DNA of 64,000 nt from Candidatus Aalborgicola bjergmarkensis (GTDB taxonomy: Bacteria > Pseudomonadota > Gammaproteobacteria > Burkholderiales > Burkholderiaceae_C), in assembly GCA_016708725.1 (NCBI GenBank), contig JADJFE010000015.1, forward strand, positions 56,464 to 120,463, given 5' to 3'. The position numbers and the translations under genes were made by a program. Of this stretch, positions 17,235 through 25,831 are shown one piece after another (the first letter of the stretch is position 1; each line of letters starts with the position of its first letter). Under the pieces are notes generated by a model. The model saw nothing but the letters and a program-made list of their open reading frames with translations, searched no databases and was not told the origin of the DNA.

Positions 17235-17855
17235 GTGTACCACGGCGAACGACTCAACACCTTCTCGCACCTTGCGGGTTCGGCTCTGTCGATTGCGGGA
17301 TTGTCCATTCTGGTCACCCTCGCCGTGGTGCAGGCTTCTCCGTGGAAGGTGCTGAGTTTCAGCATCTACGGGGCAACCCTGGTCCTGCTGTTCTGCTTTT
17401 CCACCATCTACCACGGTGTGCGCGACCGTCGCGCCAAAGCGATATTGCAGAAAATCGACCACAACGCCATTTATCTGCTCATCGCCGGAACCTACACACC
17501 CATTGCGCTCATCACCCTGCACGGCCCCTGGGGCTGGACCCTGTTCGGTCTGATCTGGAGCCTGGCCGCTATCGGCATAGCCCAGGAACTGACCCTGGGC
17601 CGCCGCACCCGCCGCCTGTCCATGGTGCTATACGTTCTGATGGGCTGGCTGGTGCTGATCGCAGGCAAACCACTCGTACACGCCATGCCCCTGGGCGGCC
17701 TGGTGTGGCTAGTCGCAGGGGGCGTGGTCTACAGCGTGGGAATTTATTTCTACGTGCACGGCGAGCGGGTGCGCCATTTCCACGGCATCTGGCACCTCTT
17801 TGTGCTCGGCGGAAGCTTCTGCCACTTCATGTGCATGCTGCTTTACGTGGCGTAA
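17235..17855 (+). CDS. Hemolysin III family (PAQR-type) membrane protein
   Basis: A 206-residue integral membrane protein with seven predicted hydrophobic segments. It carries the family motifs: an early ERLNTFSHLAG, STIYHGV, the GTYTPI stretch, and a C-terminal HGIWHLFVLGGSFCHF with conserved His. These His and Asp residues form the metal site of the PAQR/hemolysin-III superfamily. The start is GTG 17235, 12 bases after the hydrolase stop. The name is historical; haemolysis is not implied. Confidence 0.88.
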   Translation: MYHGERLNTFSHLAGSALSIAGLSILVTLAVVQASPWKVLSFSIYGATLVLLFCFSTIYHGVRDRRAKAILQKIDHNAIYLLIAGTYTPIALITLHGPWGWTLFGLIWSLAAIGIAQELTLGRRTRRLSMVLYVLMGWLVLIAGKPLVHAMPLGGLVWLVAGGVVYSVGIYFYVHGERVRHFHGIWHLFVLGGSFCHFMCMLLYVA

Positions 17856-17920
17856 TGGCCGCCTGAACAGTCACGACTTCGTGACCAAATACGAGCGGCG
17901 CAAAATCACGCGGTCCAGTG

Positions 17921-18016
17921 AACACTTTTGTGTAGACAGTGTTCAGTAAAAACACGGTTGTTGAACCATGCCTGCTTTCCGGGGTCAGTTCAATTCCAAA
18001 ACCCGGAACTGATCCC
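17921..18016. repeat. Two inverted repeats downstream of hipA
   Basis: TGAACACT/AGTGTTCA arms (about 17921-17947) and an imperfect pair GGGGTCAGTTC/GAACTGATCCC (17981-18016). Neither has a strong T-run. They sit between the converging hemolysin-III and hipA genes and may mark an old insertion boundary or fold at the transcript ends. Confidence 0.45.
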
Positions 18017-18032
18017 GCGTCCGTATGGTGGT

Positions 18033-19340
18033 TCAGACCAAGGGTTCGACGGCTGCGTCATTTTCGGCGGTGGGATCGGTGAGCCGCCGAATCGTCAGGG
18101 CGCAGCGTTGTTCAATCAAGGCATTGATTCGCTCAACCATGGCATTCCTGGTAAAGCCGAGTCCTGGGGCCGATTGGAGTTTGCGTGCTGTGGCTGGTAA
18201 TGACTTTGCCAACTCCAGAATGCGCCTCTTGGCCTGTGCCTTAGTGAGGCCGACGCTTTCTGCAAACTGATCCCAGTGCCGTGCCTGGACTTCGCTGAAC
18301 TTGTACTTACTGCCGATCTTCATCGCCATCTTCGGCGTCAGTGTTGGATACACCGCTGTCGACAACGTGTCGTAGAACGGAGCCAGAACGGGTGTCTTGT
18401 CTGCGTACAGCAACGAGAAATTCTTGGCGTGCGCATCGTGATTGCCGATCAACGCATTGAAGATCACGTAGTCGAGGAGTCGCAGAACCTGCGGCGCACT
18501 GGGGCGTGTCACACTGCGCACCAGATCAAAGCACTGTGCCAGATCCGGACCACCTTCATTTTGGTATTTCATTTCTGGCACCACCCCCAGCGCCTGGCAG
18601 AAATCCTCTTGATGAAGGCGTTGCCGGTGCCCATGGGCATCAATCAGTCGGTCGTAGCGCTCAACCAGCAGGAGCGAGCGATCCAACACGAGGTGAACTT
18701 TTGATTTCGCTGGCTTGAGCTGCATGGCCTCAGCCAACCCCATGCAAAACCCCTCGTTGATCACGCTGTCTTCAACGGCGTGGATGGCGGGTTTTAGGAT
18801 GTGGGAGCTCGGCGTGCCGTTGAGGGGCAGACCAACGCGGGCACCATCGAAAACCACCGGTAGCTTGTCCTGAGCGCCAGCCAAAGAAAGTCGCAAGCCG
18901 TCTTTGCCCGCCAGCATGGGGCGGCGTGGCAATTCATCCAGGATGGCAACGACTTCGTCGTCACTCAACCATTGAACGTCATCATTGCTGGTAGGCACAG
19001 GTAAAGCCTGCCCCTGCTCAAGGAACGTCACGGCCCCGGCGCACTCGCCGCCGATGTAGTCCAGCAGCGCAAAGTCATTCTGGCCAGAAACCTGGAACTG
19101 CTGCGCAATCAGGCGGCGCATCTGCCCCTCTGGCAGCAGACCGGCAAAGAAGGGACGCGCTTTGTGATCGTCGAACGGCTCCGCTTGCAGGGGCAGCGAG
19201 GCAGACAAGGCGACGGCGTCAGGTTGCGACAGCCAACCGGGTACGTAGCAAAAGTTCAGTCGGCCATCGACCAACGCCAGGGTGCCAACACGGTCGGCAA
19301 AAAGCCATACCTCCAGCTCATGCACCATTGTCGGAGCCAT
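18033..19340 (-). CDS. hipA: HipA-type serine/threonine kinase toxin
   Basis: 435 residues from ATG 19340; the frame is open to 19361, and ATG 19328 is a further option. Family marks: an N-terminal HipA domain (FFAGLLPEGQMRRLIA), the glycine-rich ATP loop SLAGAQDKLPVVFDG, SHILKP near the regulatory loop, and the catalytic NHDAHAKNFSLLY. HipA kinases phosphorylate aminoacyl-tRNA synthetases and cause dormancy. The gene overlaps the end of hipB. The active-site residues look intact. Confidence 0.92.
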   Translation of the reverse strand: MAPTMVHELEVWLFADRVGTLALVDGRLNFCYVPGWLSQPDAVALSASLPLQAEPFDDHKARPFFAGLLPEGQMRRLIAQQFQVSGQNDFALLDYIGGECAGAVTFLEQGQALPVPTSNDDVQWLSDDEVVAILDELPRRPMLAGKDGLRLSLAGAQDKLPVVFDGARVGLPLNGTPSSHILKPAIHAVEDSVINEGFCMGLAEAMQLKPAKSKVHLVLDRSLLLVERYDRLIDAHGHRQRLHQEDFCQALGVVPEMKYQNEGGPDLAQCFDLVRSVTRPSAPQVLRLLDYVIFNALIGNHDAHAKNFSLLYADKTPVLAPFYDTLSTAVYPTLTPKMAMKIGSKYKFSEVQARHWDQFAESVGLTKAQAKRRILELAKSLPATARKLQSAPGLGFTRNAMVERINALIEQRCALTIRRLTDPTAENDAAVEPLV

Positions 19341-19578
19341 CACTTCGATCGCCGGTTGCAACGGCTGGCAATCCGATCAACTGGATCTCTCCACCCAGGG
19401 CATCAATGACCCGCAGCACATTTTCCAGTCGCAAGGTGGGCTTGCCTGCCTCAAGGTCTACGATGAAACGCACTCCCACCCCTGCCGCCAGAGCCAACTG
19501 GGGCTGTGTCAGCCCGAGCTGCTTGCGAGCGGCACGCAGTGCATCGCCGAGTTGTTGAGGTGATCGAATGGATGTCAT
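19318..19578 (-). CDS. hipB: HipB-type helix-turn-helix antitoxin
   Basis: 86 residues with an XRE-type helix-turn-helix (DALRAARKQLGLTQPQLALA, then GVRFIVDLEAGK) as in HipB. ATG 19578 is chosen; a longer frame from 19617 would put the operator at 19590-19607 inside the gene, which is unlikely. Its 3' end overlaps hipA by about 23 bases. HipB normally binds HipA and represses the operon; two palindromic sites lie directly upstream. Confidence 0.88.
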   Translation of the reverse strand: MTSIRSPQQLGDALRAARKQLGLTQPQLALAAGVGVRFIVDLEAGKPTLRLENVLRVIDALGGEIQLIGLPAVATGDRSDGSDNGA

Positions 19579-19589
19579 GGCTTTTTTAT

Positions 19590-19607
19590 ATTTCCCGTTC
19601 GGGAAAT
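19590..19607. promoter_or_regulatory. hipBA operator 1
   Basis: ATTTCCCGTTCGGGAAAT: 8-bp arms ATTTCCCG/CGGGAAAT around TT, 12 bases upstream of the chosen hipB start. It shares its half-site with operator 2. Confidence 0.8.
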
Positions 19608-19639
19608 TATCAGTCACAATTGGGCTATGTGCAAGCGAT

Positions 19640-19656
19640 ATTTCCCGATCGGGAAT
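19640..19656. promoter_or_regulatory. hipBA operator 2
   Basis: ATTTCCCGATCGGGAAT carries the same TTTCCCG/CGGGAA half-sites about 50 bases further upstream. That is close to five helical turns, so two antitoxin dimers could bind the same DNA face. Confidence 0.78.
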
Positions 19657-19760
19657 GTTGTGTGTAGGTGGTTACCCACGTGAAACCGCAATCTCTATGC
19701 AGTTGCGGTAACAGGATGCCAAAAATTCTAGTTCTCCAGGAGGAACTTGGCGCAAGAAAC

Positions 19761-19837
19761 TGGCGCGAGGGGTGAGAATCGAACTCACAACCGCAGGCTT
19801 AGAAGGCCTGTGCACTATCCAGTTGTGCTACCCCCGC
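19761..19837 (-). tRNA. tRNA-Arg (anticodon UCU)
   Basis: A 77-base cloverleaf on the minus strand. The acceptor GCGGGGG pairs with CCCTCGC, the anticodon arm is CAGGC-CTTCTAA-GCCTG, the T-loop is GTTCGATTC, and CCA is encoded. The anticodon TCT reads AGA/AGG arginine codons. Confidence 0.95.
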
Positions 19838-19977
19838 TTCAATGGTTTTATCATAACCTGAGATGGTCAGCTCCGGCACAAAGCAATACGGCAATACAGC
19901 AATACAGGTCAAATCCGTGCAATCAACCAGGGAATTTTGGAAAAGGCGCGTACCCCCTTTTCACCATGGCAGCGCTT

Positions 19978-20032
19978 GGCTATATTATTGATAGCTTATA
20001 CCGCACATCCTGTGATGGCTACAGCCACATTT
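19978..20032 (-). repeat. Interspersed AGCTATT-type repeat, long copy
   Basis: On the minus strand: TGGCTGTAGCC, then GGATGTGCGG and AGCTATCAATAATATAGC. It is a full-length copy ending 8 bases after the stop of the HD-type gene. Confidence 0.7.
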
Positions 20033-20039
20033 CCTGAAA

Positions 20040-21407
20040 CTAAAGGGCCGACTCCAGGGCACGCAGTTTGTCACGTCGGGAGATCGCGATGGACGCGCAG
20101 GCGCTGCTGATGTCGAGCACCAGTGCCTTATCCAGGCTACGCAAGAATTCCATGGGGGATCGTATCCCATCAAACATCTCCTGGGCGAGATGAAAGCCCG
20201 CTCGCGCGCCTTCGTGTCCCATACTGAGATAGACGTAAGCTGTCAGCGGCGAAGCGGTCAGGTCGTAGGAGGACACGAGGGCTCGGCCAGTCTCAAAAAC
20301 ATTCAGCAACTCCTGGTTGAGTATCTGGCCAACGGGCGCCGGTGGCAGGAAGTCTTCCACCCGGTCCGGCTTTCCATGGAGATTGCGAATATCGCCCAGG
20401 AACATGGACACCGGACAATCGCTGCCCGTGCCCATGGCCAAGGCTTCGACAATGGCAACAGCCGTAATCTTGACAGACAGAAAGTCACACGCAAACCCGA
20501 TATTGCGCTGCGCACTGGCACACAACCGACCAAGTTCGTCTGTATCAGGCTGCGCGTTGTAGCATTGAAAAACATGCGCTGGATTCAGCGCGGACAAGAA
20601 AGTATGCATCCGCACCAGCGCAGTCCGGTATTCCCGCAACGAATACACGCCGGGGTTGGCCAGGGGAGCGTTGGATTCGTCAATAAGTTGCCAGGTACTG
20701 GACAGAAACAAACTCGGGTCAGGGCAGGAAAAGCTGCTGACGTCGCGGTTGCCCAGCGCCACTGCGTCTGACACCGCCTGGGTGACGAAAATCTCCACGT
20801 CTTTGGGGTTGCAGTCGGGAAATATGCTCTGGTAGTACCGCGCAACCCGCTGCGCGAGCACATCGGCAGCGGTTTTGCCATGCATGTTGGGCGCACGAAA
20901 AGGGATGGTGGCTTCGATACAGGCTGCAACAATCAGCAAATCCTGCAGACCAAGGTGATTCTGGAGCAAGCGCGTGGCCAATATGGCGCTTAAAAACTCA
21001 TTCATTCCATCGTACAGTGGGAGCGCCTGGCCTGGTGTGAATTGAAAGATCGCGGCACACAGCACCAGTGCGGGGTCGTTTGCACCGAACTCCTGCAGCA
21101 CCAGCGCTGCGTCTGCGTTCCGGGTAACAACATCTTGTAGCCAGGGTGCCGCAGGGGGTGGGAACCCGCCGTCCAGTTGGTAGTACACCACATCATGAAA
21201 CAAGGCTGCCAAAACCTGTAGGGGTTTCATGCCTTCGCACATTCCAAAAATATGTTCTGGCGTATGGTACGAGCGGTTCTTGGAATTCATGGAGTGGTGG
21301 ATCAGCACCGCCAGGCGTTCCGAATCTTCCATGCTGGCCTGGATGGACAAACTACGAAACGCATCGTCAAATAACGTGATGAGGCGGTTAATGGTCGCTG
21401 TAGTCAT
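20040..21407 (-). CDS. HD-superfamily-like protein, function unknown
   Basis: 455 residues. The N-terminal 200 carry HD-type metal motifs: SYHTPEHIFGM (about residue 41) and ALFHDVVYYQLD (about 68), as in predicted metal-dependent phosphohydrolases. The C-terminal 250 residues are not recognised. There is no signal peptide or membrane span. It is divergent from a cyclic-nucleotide-binding protein gene, which hints at a nucleotide-signalling link; this is inference. The two genes share a promoter region of about 130 bases if the neighbour starts at 21537. Confidence 0.65.
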   Translation of the reverse strand: MTTATINRLITLFDDAFRSLSIQASMEDSERLAVLIHHSMNSKNRSYHTPEHIFGMCEGMKPLQVLAALFHDVVYYQLDGGFPPPAAPWLQDVVTRNADAALVLQEFGANDPALVLCAAIFQFTPGQALPLYDGMNEFLSAILATRLLQNHLGLQDLLIVAACIEATIPFRAPNMHGKTAADVLAQRVARYYQSIFPDCNPKDVEIFVTQAVSDAVALGNRDVSSFSCPDPSLFLSSTWQLIDESNAPLANPGVYSLREYRTALVRMHTFLSALNPAHVFQCYNAQPDTDELGRLCASAQRNIGFACDFLSVKITAVAIVEALAMGTGSDCPVSMFLGDIRNLHGKPDRVEDFLPPAPVGQILNQELLNVFETGRALVSSYDLTASPLTAYVYLSMGHEGARAGFHLAQEMFDGIRSPMEFLRSLDKALVLDISSACASIAISRRDKLRALESAL

Positions 21408-21536
21408 GCGGGTTTAATGGTTGCAGTAACTCGGTAAATGGGTCTTTCAAGCGCACAAATCCGAGTATGGCATACCTTGCGCACATTGGAAATTCTTCAA
21501 AACACCTGCGGCAACATATCACCGCTTGCCATTATC

Positions 21537-22121
21537 ATGACGCAGCTTTTTTTGACACTGAGGAGGAAGAAAATTAAGCTGGAAATCGAACCTCTGCTAC
21601 TCAAGCTCATGTCATCCATCGTGCTGTTTCGCGCCCTGGAGCGTGAGGATATGGTGTATTTGCTGCGCGGCGCCACAAAAGCGACCTTTGCCCCGTCCCA
21701 AATTGTTTTTGAAGAAGGCGCGAGCGGCGATGCCATGTACGTGGTGATTGCCGGACAGTTTGAAGTCTTCCGGCGTATGGCTGGAGACGACGCACACATT
21801 GCCTTTGTCAACCCGGGCGAACACTTTGGCGAGATGGCCTTGCTGCGGGACAAGCCACGCACAGCCTCGGTGCAAGCCGTCACGCCTGCGGTAGCACTGT
21901 GCCTGAGTCGCACTACGCTGTTTTCACGTCCCGGCATGACGGTGGATTTGCTCAAAAACATGGTGGGCTTGATGGCGGAACACCTGTCGGAGATGAACAA
22001 TGAGGTGCTACTCCTGGATGCCTCACGGTACAGGGCAAGTAAAACCAGCCCAACCGCACAAGCCTCCACCGACATCGTGAAGGAAATGCTGTCTTTTGCC
22101 AACCTGGACCGGATGCGCTAA
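21537..22121 (+). CDS. Cyclic-nucleotide-binding domain protein
   Basis: 194 residues from ATG 21537. The frame is open from ATG 21438, but that start would leave only 30 bases to the divergent gene and shows no good ribosome site. Residues about 25-145 form a Crp/Fnr-type cyclic-nucleotide-binding domain (IVFEEGASGDAMYVVIAGQFEV, then GEHFGEMALLRDKPRTASV with the phosphate-binding cassette). No helix-turn-helix follows; the C-terminal 50 residues are helical then polar. It may be a cAMP sensor or a regulatory subunit rather than a transcription factor. It converges with sulP, overlapping by 4 bases. Confidence 0.75.
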   Translation: MTQLFLTLRRKKIKLEIEPLLLKLMSSIVLFRALEREDMVYLLRGATKATFAPSQIVFEEGASGDAMYVVIAGQFEVFRRMAGDDAHIAFVNPGEHFGEMALLRDKPRTASVQAVTPAVALCLSRTTLFSRPGMTVDLLKNMVGLMAEHLSEMNNEVLLLDASRYRASKTSPTAQASTDIVKEMLSFANLDRMR

Positions 22122-23818
22122 GACGGTTGATGACTACTCTCGAATGCCTGCACGGCCTTGCCGACCGAGACAAAGAATTCCTGCGGCCCAAGCAGACCGA
22201 TGTGGTGCAGTCTGGCCAATTGCTCGCGCAAGGGGCGTGGGCAATCGGCAAAGATGACGCGAATGCCGCGTTTTTGCAGTTCGTTCTGTAGCTGTGCAAA
22301 ACGTTCGCCAGCGGTGGTATCAATGTCTGTAATGGCCTGGGCATCAATCACCAGCCACTTCAAATCCGCTCCGGCTTGATCAACCAAAGCTTCGATGCGG
22401 GCCATGACATGGCGGGCATTGGCAAAAATCAGCGGCGCGTAGGGACGATAGACCAGCAGGCCCGGAATGATTTCACCCGCATCTTCATCCTTGCAATCGT
22501 GGAATTTGCCATCGCGTGCCAAACGTTGCAATACGGCACCGCCAGGTCTTGAAATTTCAACCAATACGGCAATCAGGGAAACCAGCATACCCATGATGAT
22601 GCCGGGTACCACGCCCGCCAGGAGGATGGCGACCGTCACACCCATGGCAATGCCAAACTCTACGCGGTCAATGTGAAACATGTGTTTGAGCGATGCCGCC
22701 TCCAGCATGCTGACAGCGGTGACGATCAGGATCGCACCCAGGGCAACTCTGGGTAAATGCGTGACGACATCGGCAAGAAATAGCAAAAAGACCAATAAAC
22801 CTGCCGCAGCCACCAGTTGCGCCACCTGGGAGCGTGCACCCGCGCTGGCAGCCACTGCGGTGCGCGATTGGCTGGCCGAGACCGCAAACCCCTGCCACAG
22901 CGCAGCCGAGATGTTGGCAACGCCCAAGGCAATCAATTCCTGGTTGGGGTTGATCTCGTCGCTATGCTTGCCAGCAAAGGTTTGCGCCAGCAAGATGCCA
23001 TCGGAAAACGTCAGGAAAGCCAGCGCGAGGGCGGCTGGTGCCAGGGCGGCAATATCCTTCAGACGGGGAGCAAGCAGTGTCAGTTCCGGCAAGCCTTTGG
23101 GAACCTCGCCGACGAGCGTGATGCCGTATTGCTCCAGGTTCAGGCCCAGCGCCAGCACAACGCCCAGTACGCAGATCGTCAACGCAGCAGGCACCTGGGG
23201 AAACCAGCGCAATAACACCCCAAGAAAAGCAATCAGCCCCAGGCCCAATACCAGGGTCGGAACATGCGATTGCGGCAAACGCTGTAGTACGTCAGAAACC
23301 AGGACAAAAAATGCCTCCCCTTCGGTTTTCAGGCCAAACAGCTTGCCCAACTGGGAAGCAATCAGCACCAGGGAAGCGCCGTTGAGATAGCCCACCAGAA
23401 CCGGACGCGACAAGAGGTCTGCCACGGTGCCCAGACGCAGGCGTGCGGCACACAGCAGCACGACTCCCGAGAACAAGGCCAATTCGGCAGCCAGCATGGC
23501 CATGCGCGCCGGGTCACCCCCGGCCAGCGGCAGGATGACCGAGCCTGCGAGCAAGCCAATGGCGGCGTCGGGACCGGCGATCACCTGGCGCGAACTGGTA
23601 AAAACTGCGTAGCCTATGCAAGCCGCCAAGGCCGCGTATAAGCCGGTGATGGTCGGCAGATGCAGCAATTCCGCGTAGGCCATGACGGATGGAATCATGA
23701 CTACACAGGCGGATAGCCCCGCAACCAGGTCACGTCGAAACCACGCCTTAGGGTAGTTTTTCAGAACCCCCAGTAGCGGGAGCCAGTGCAACTTGCTCAC
23801 AGATTGATCGGTGTTCAT
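22118..23818 (-). CDS. SulP-family anion transporter with STAS domain
   Basis: 566 residues with about 11-12 transmembrane segments and the SulP pattern (FRRDLVAGLSACVVMIPSVMAYAELLHLP near the start). A C-terminal cytoplasmic STAS domain covers about residues 440-560 (LVIDAQAITDIDTTAGERFAQL). SulP proteins move sulfate, bicarbonate or dicarboxylates; the substrate cannot be read here. The start is ATG 23818. The coding region overlaps the end of mobA by 71 bases in another frame, so the two are probably coupled. Confidence 0.9.
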   Translation of the reverse strand: MNTDQSVSKLHWLPLLGVLKNYPKAWFRRDLVAGLSACVVMIPSVMAYAELLHLPTITGLYAALAACIGYAVFTSSRQVIAGPDAAIGLLAGSVILPLAGGDPARMAMLAAELALFSGVVLLCAARLRLGTVADLLSRPVLVGYLNGASLVLIASQLGKLFGLKTEGEAFFVLVSDVLQRLPQSHVPTLVLGLGLIAFLGVLLRWFPQVPAALTICVLGVVLALGLNLEQYGITLVGEVPKGLPELTLLAPRLKDIAALAPAALALAFLTFSDGILLAQTFAGKHSDEINPNQELIALGVANISAALWQGFAVSASQSRTAVAASAGARSQVAQLVAAAGLLVFLLFLADVVTHLPRVALGAILIVTAVSMLEAASLKHMFHIDRVEFGIAMGVTVAILLAGVVPGIIMGMLVSLIAVLVEISRPGGAVLQRLARDGKFHDCKDEDAGEIIPGLLVYRPYAPLIFANARHVMARIEALVDQAGADLKWLVIDAQAITDIDTTAGERFAQLQNELQKRGIRVIFADCPRPLREQLARLHHIGLLGPQEFFVSVGKAVQAFESSHQPS

Positions 23819-24389
23819 GCCGGCGTAACTCTTCCAGGGTGTTAAGGTTGCAAAAGGCCATTGTGTCGGAAAATGGTACTTGCGCCACGCGCAGTGTGGC
23901 AAACCAGCGCAACATGCTGCGACCGCCACTTTCTAAAAACTGGTTGAGTTGATCCAGCACATGCACGCGCAATAAGCAAAATACGGGATGGGGTTGTACG
24001 ACCTCGCCTTCATGCGTAACGGCGAATGCTGCATCCGCGCCATCGGTTTGCAATCCCTGCAACAAACGCGACACCAAATCAAGCGGGAGCAGCGGCGCAT
24101 CGCAAGGCACAGCCATCAGATGAGAGGTTTTGCAGCGCATGAGGCCCGCTTGCAAGCCAGCCAGGGGACCCGCAAAATCTGCCGAGACATCGCTGCATAA
24201 GGGCAGACCAAATGCGCTATAGGTTTGCAGGTTCTGGTTGGCGTTGATCAGCAGGTGCTGCACCTGGGGCTGGAGTCGGCGCACAACGTGTGATACCAGC
24301 GGCTGTCCGTCAAAGGGAATCAGGCCTTTGTCCCGGTTGCCCATACGTGTACCACGACCACCAGCAAGTATGAGCCCGGTAATCTCCAT
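23748..24389 (-). CDS. mobA: Molybdenum cofactor guanylyltransferase
   Basis: 213 residues. The nucleotide-binding signature is LILAGGRGTRMGNRDKGL (residues 5-22), followed by the metal-binding AVPCDAPLLP (about residue 95) and a C-terminal FCNLNTLEEL. MobA adds GMP to molybdopterin to make the guanine dinucleotide cofactor. ATG 24389 gives the usual N-terminus; an upstream TTG at 24410 is less likely. It lies 28 bases downstream of ffh. No other molybdenum gene is nearby. Confidence 0.92.
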   Translation of the reverse strand: MEITGLILAGGRGTRMGNRDKGLIPFDGQPLVSHVVRRLQPQVQHLLINANQNLQTYSAFGLPLCSDVSADFAGPLAGLQAGLMRCKTSHLMAVPCDAPLLPLDLVSRLLQGLQTDGADAAFAVTHEGEVVQPHPVFCLLRVHVLDQLNQFLESGGRSMLRWFATLRVAQVPFSDTMAFCNLNTLEELRRHEHRSICEQVALAPATGGSEKLP

Positions 24390-24417
24390 GGTGGCGTTGC
24401 CTGGGTTCAATGTGGTT

Positions 24418-25773
24418 TCAGAACGGCAGGCCTTTCATGCCGCCCATGCGTTTCATCATTTTCATCAGTCCACCACCGCTCATTTTTTTCATCATGACTT
24501 GCATTTTCTCAAACTCCTTGAGCATGCGGTTGACTTCCTGAACCTGTACGCCCGCACCGGTGGCGATACGGCGTTTGCGGGTGGCCTTGATGAGCTCAGG
24601 CTTGCTGCGTTCAAGCGGGGTCATACTCTGAATGATGCCAACCTTATGCCGGATGTCTTTTTCGGCCTGCGCCATATCCAGCTGCCCGGCTTTGGCGCTC
24701 ACGGACGAAGGCAGCTTATCCATAAGACTCGACAAGCCACCCATTTGCTGCATTTGCTGAATCTGGGTCAGAAAATCGTTCAAATCAAAACTACCACCAC
24801 TCTTGACCTTGGCAGCCAGTTTTTGGGCTGCTTGCATATCAACCCCGGCCGTCACTTGTTCGACCAGCGCCAGAATATCGCCCATGCCCAGTATCCGTCC
24901 GGCATGGCGCTCGGCATCGAACACTTCCAGTCCGTCAAGCTTTTCACTGATGCCGGCAAATTTGATGGGAGCACCCGTGATCTGACGCACAGACAGTGCT
25001 GCTCCACCGCGTGAGTCACCATCGAGTTTTGTCAAGATGATTCCGGTGATTGGCAAGGCTTCCTTGAAAGCCTTCGCCGTGTTGACTGCATCTTGTCCCT
25101 GCATGGCATCCACGACAAACAAGGTTTCCACCGGATTCAGGGATGCATGCAACTCGGAAATTTCACGCATCAAGGCTTCATCAATTGCCAGGCGACCCGC
25201 CGTGTCCACCAACAGCACGTCAAAAAAGTGCTTTTTGGCATAATCCAGGGCCGCGTAGCCAATGTCGATGGGCTTTTGGTCCGCAGAACTGGGAAACCAC
25301 TCGGCGCCCGATTGTTTGGTAACGGTCTTGAGCTGCTCGATGGCCGCAGGCCGGTACACGTCCCCGGACACCGTGAGCACCTTTTTTTTGCGTTTTTCGA
25401 TCAGATATTTGGCCAGCTTGCCAGTCGTGGTGGTTTTGCCAGCCCCTTGCAGACCGGCCATCAGGATCACCGCTGGTGGTTGTGCGGCCAGGTTGATGTC
25501 ACTCACCCCTTCGCCCATGGTAGCTGCCAGTTGCTTGCTGACAATGCTGACCAGCATCTGGCCTGGTTGCAATGAACCCATGACCTCCTGCCCCAGCGCC
25601 TTTTCCTTGACACGTGCAATGAAGTCGCGTACCACCGGCAAGGCCACATCGGCCTCCAGCATGGCCATGCGAACTTCGCGTAGCATGTCACTGACATTGG
25701 CTTCGGTAATGCGGGCTTGGCCGCGCATTTCTTTGACGAGACGGGAAAGTTTTTCGGAAAGAGCAGAGGCCAT
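24418..25773 (-). CDS. ffh: Signal recognition particle protein Ffh
   Basis: 451 residues. N domain, then the GTPase G domain with the P-loop GLQGAGKTTTTGKLA (about residue 105), DTAGR and TKLDG, then the methionine-rich M domain ending in GGGLMKMMKRMGGMKG that binds SRP RNA and signal peptides. It targets nascent membrane proteins to the Sec translocon. Length is normal. It is divergent from the ccsA-type gene. No SRP RNA gene was recognised in the window. Confidence 0.98.
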   Translation of the reverse strand: MASALSEKLSRLVKEMRGQARITEANVSDMLREVRMAMLEADVALPVVRDFIARVKEKALGQEVMGSLQPGQMLVSIVSKQLAATMGEGVSDINLAAQPPAVILMAGLQGAGKTTTTGKLAKYLIEKRKKKVLTVSGDVYRPAAIEQLKTVTKQSGAEWFPSSADQKPIDIGYAALDYAKKHFFDVLLVDTAGRLAIDEALMREISELHASLNPVETLFVVDAMQGQDAVNTAKAFKEALPITGIILTKLDGDSRGGAALSVRQITGAPIKFAGISEKLDGLEVFDAERHAGRILGMGDILALVEQVTAGVDMQAAQKLAAKVKSGGSFDLNDFLTQIQQMQQMGGLSSLMDKLPSSVSAKAGQLDMAQAEKDIRHKVGIIQSMTPLERSKPELIKATRKRRIATGAGVQVQEVNRMLKEFEKMQVMMKKMSGGGLMKMMKRMGGMKGLPF

Positions 25774-25831
25774 GCAAAACCTTGTATCAAGCCAGCAGGG
25801 CTGGCAATGAGTAAAACGCTAAACTGTAGCC

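Noticed and set aside
17981..18016. Inverted repeat GGGGTCAGTTC/GAACTGATCCC as the end of an insertion sequence
   Set aside because: No transposase, second terminus or target duplication is visible.
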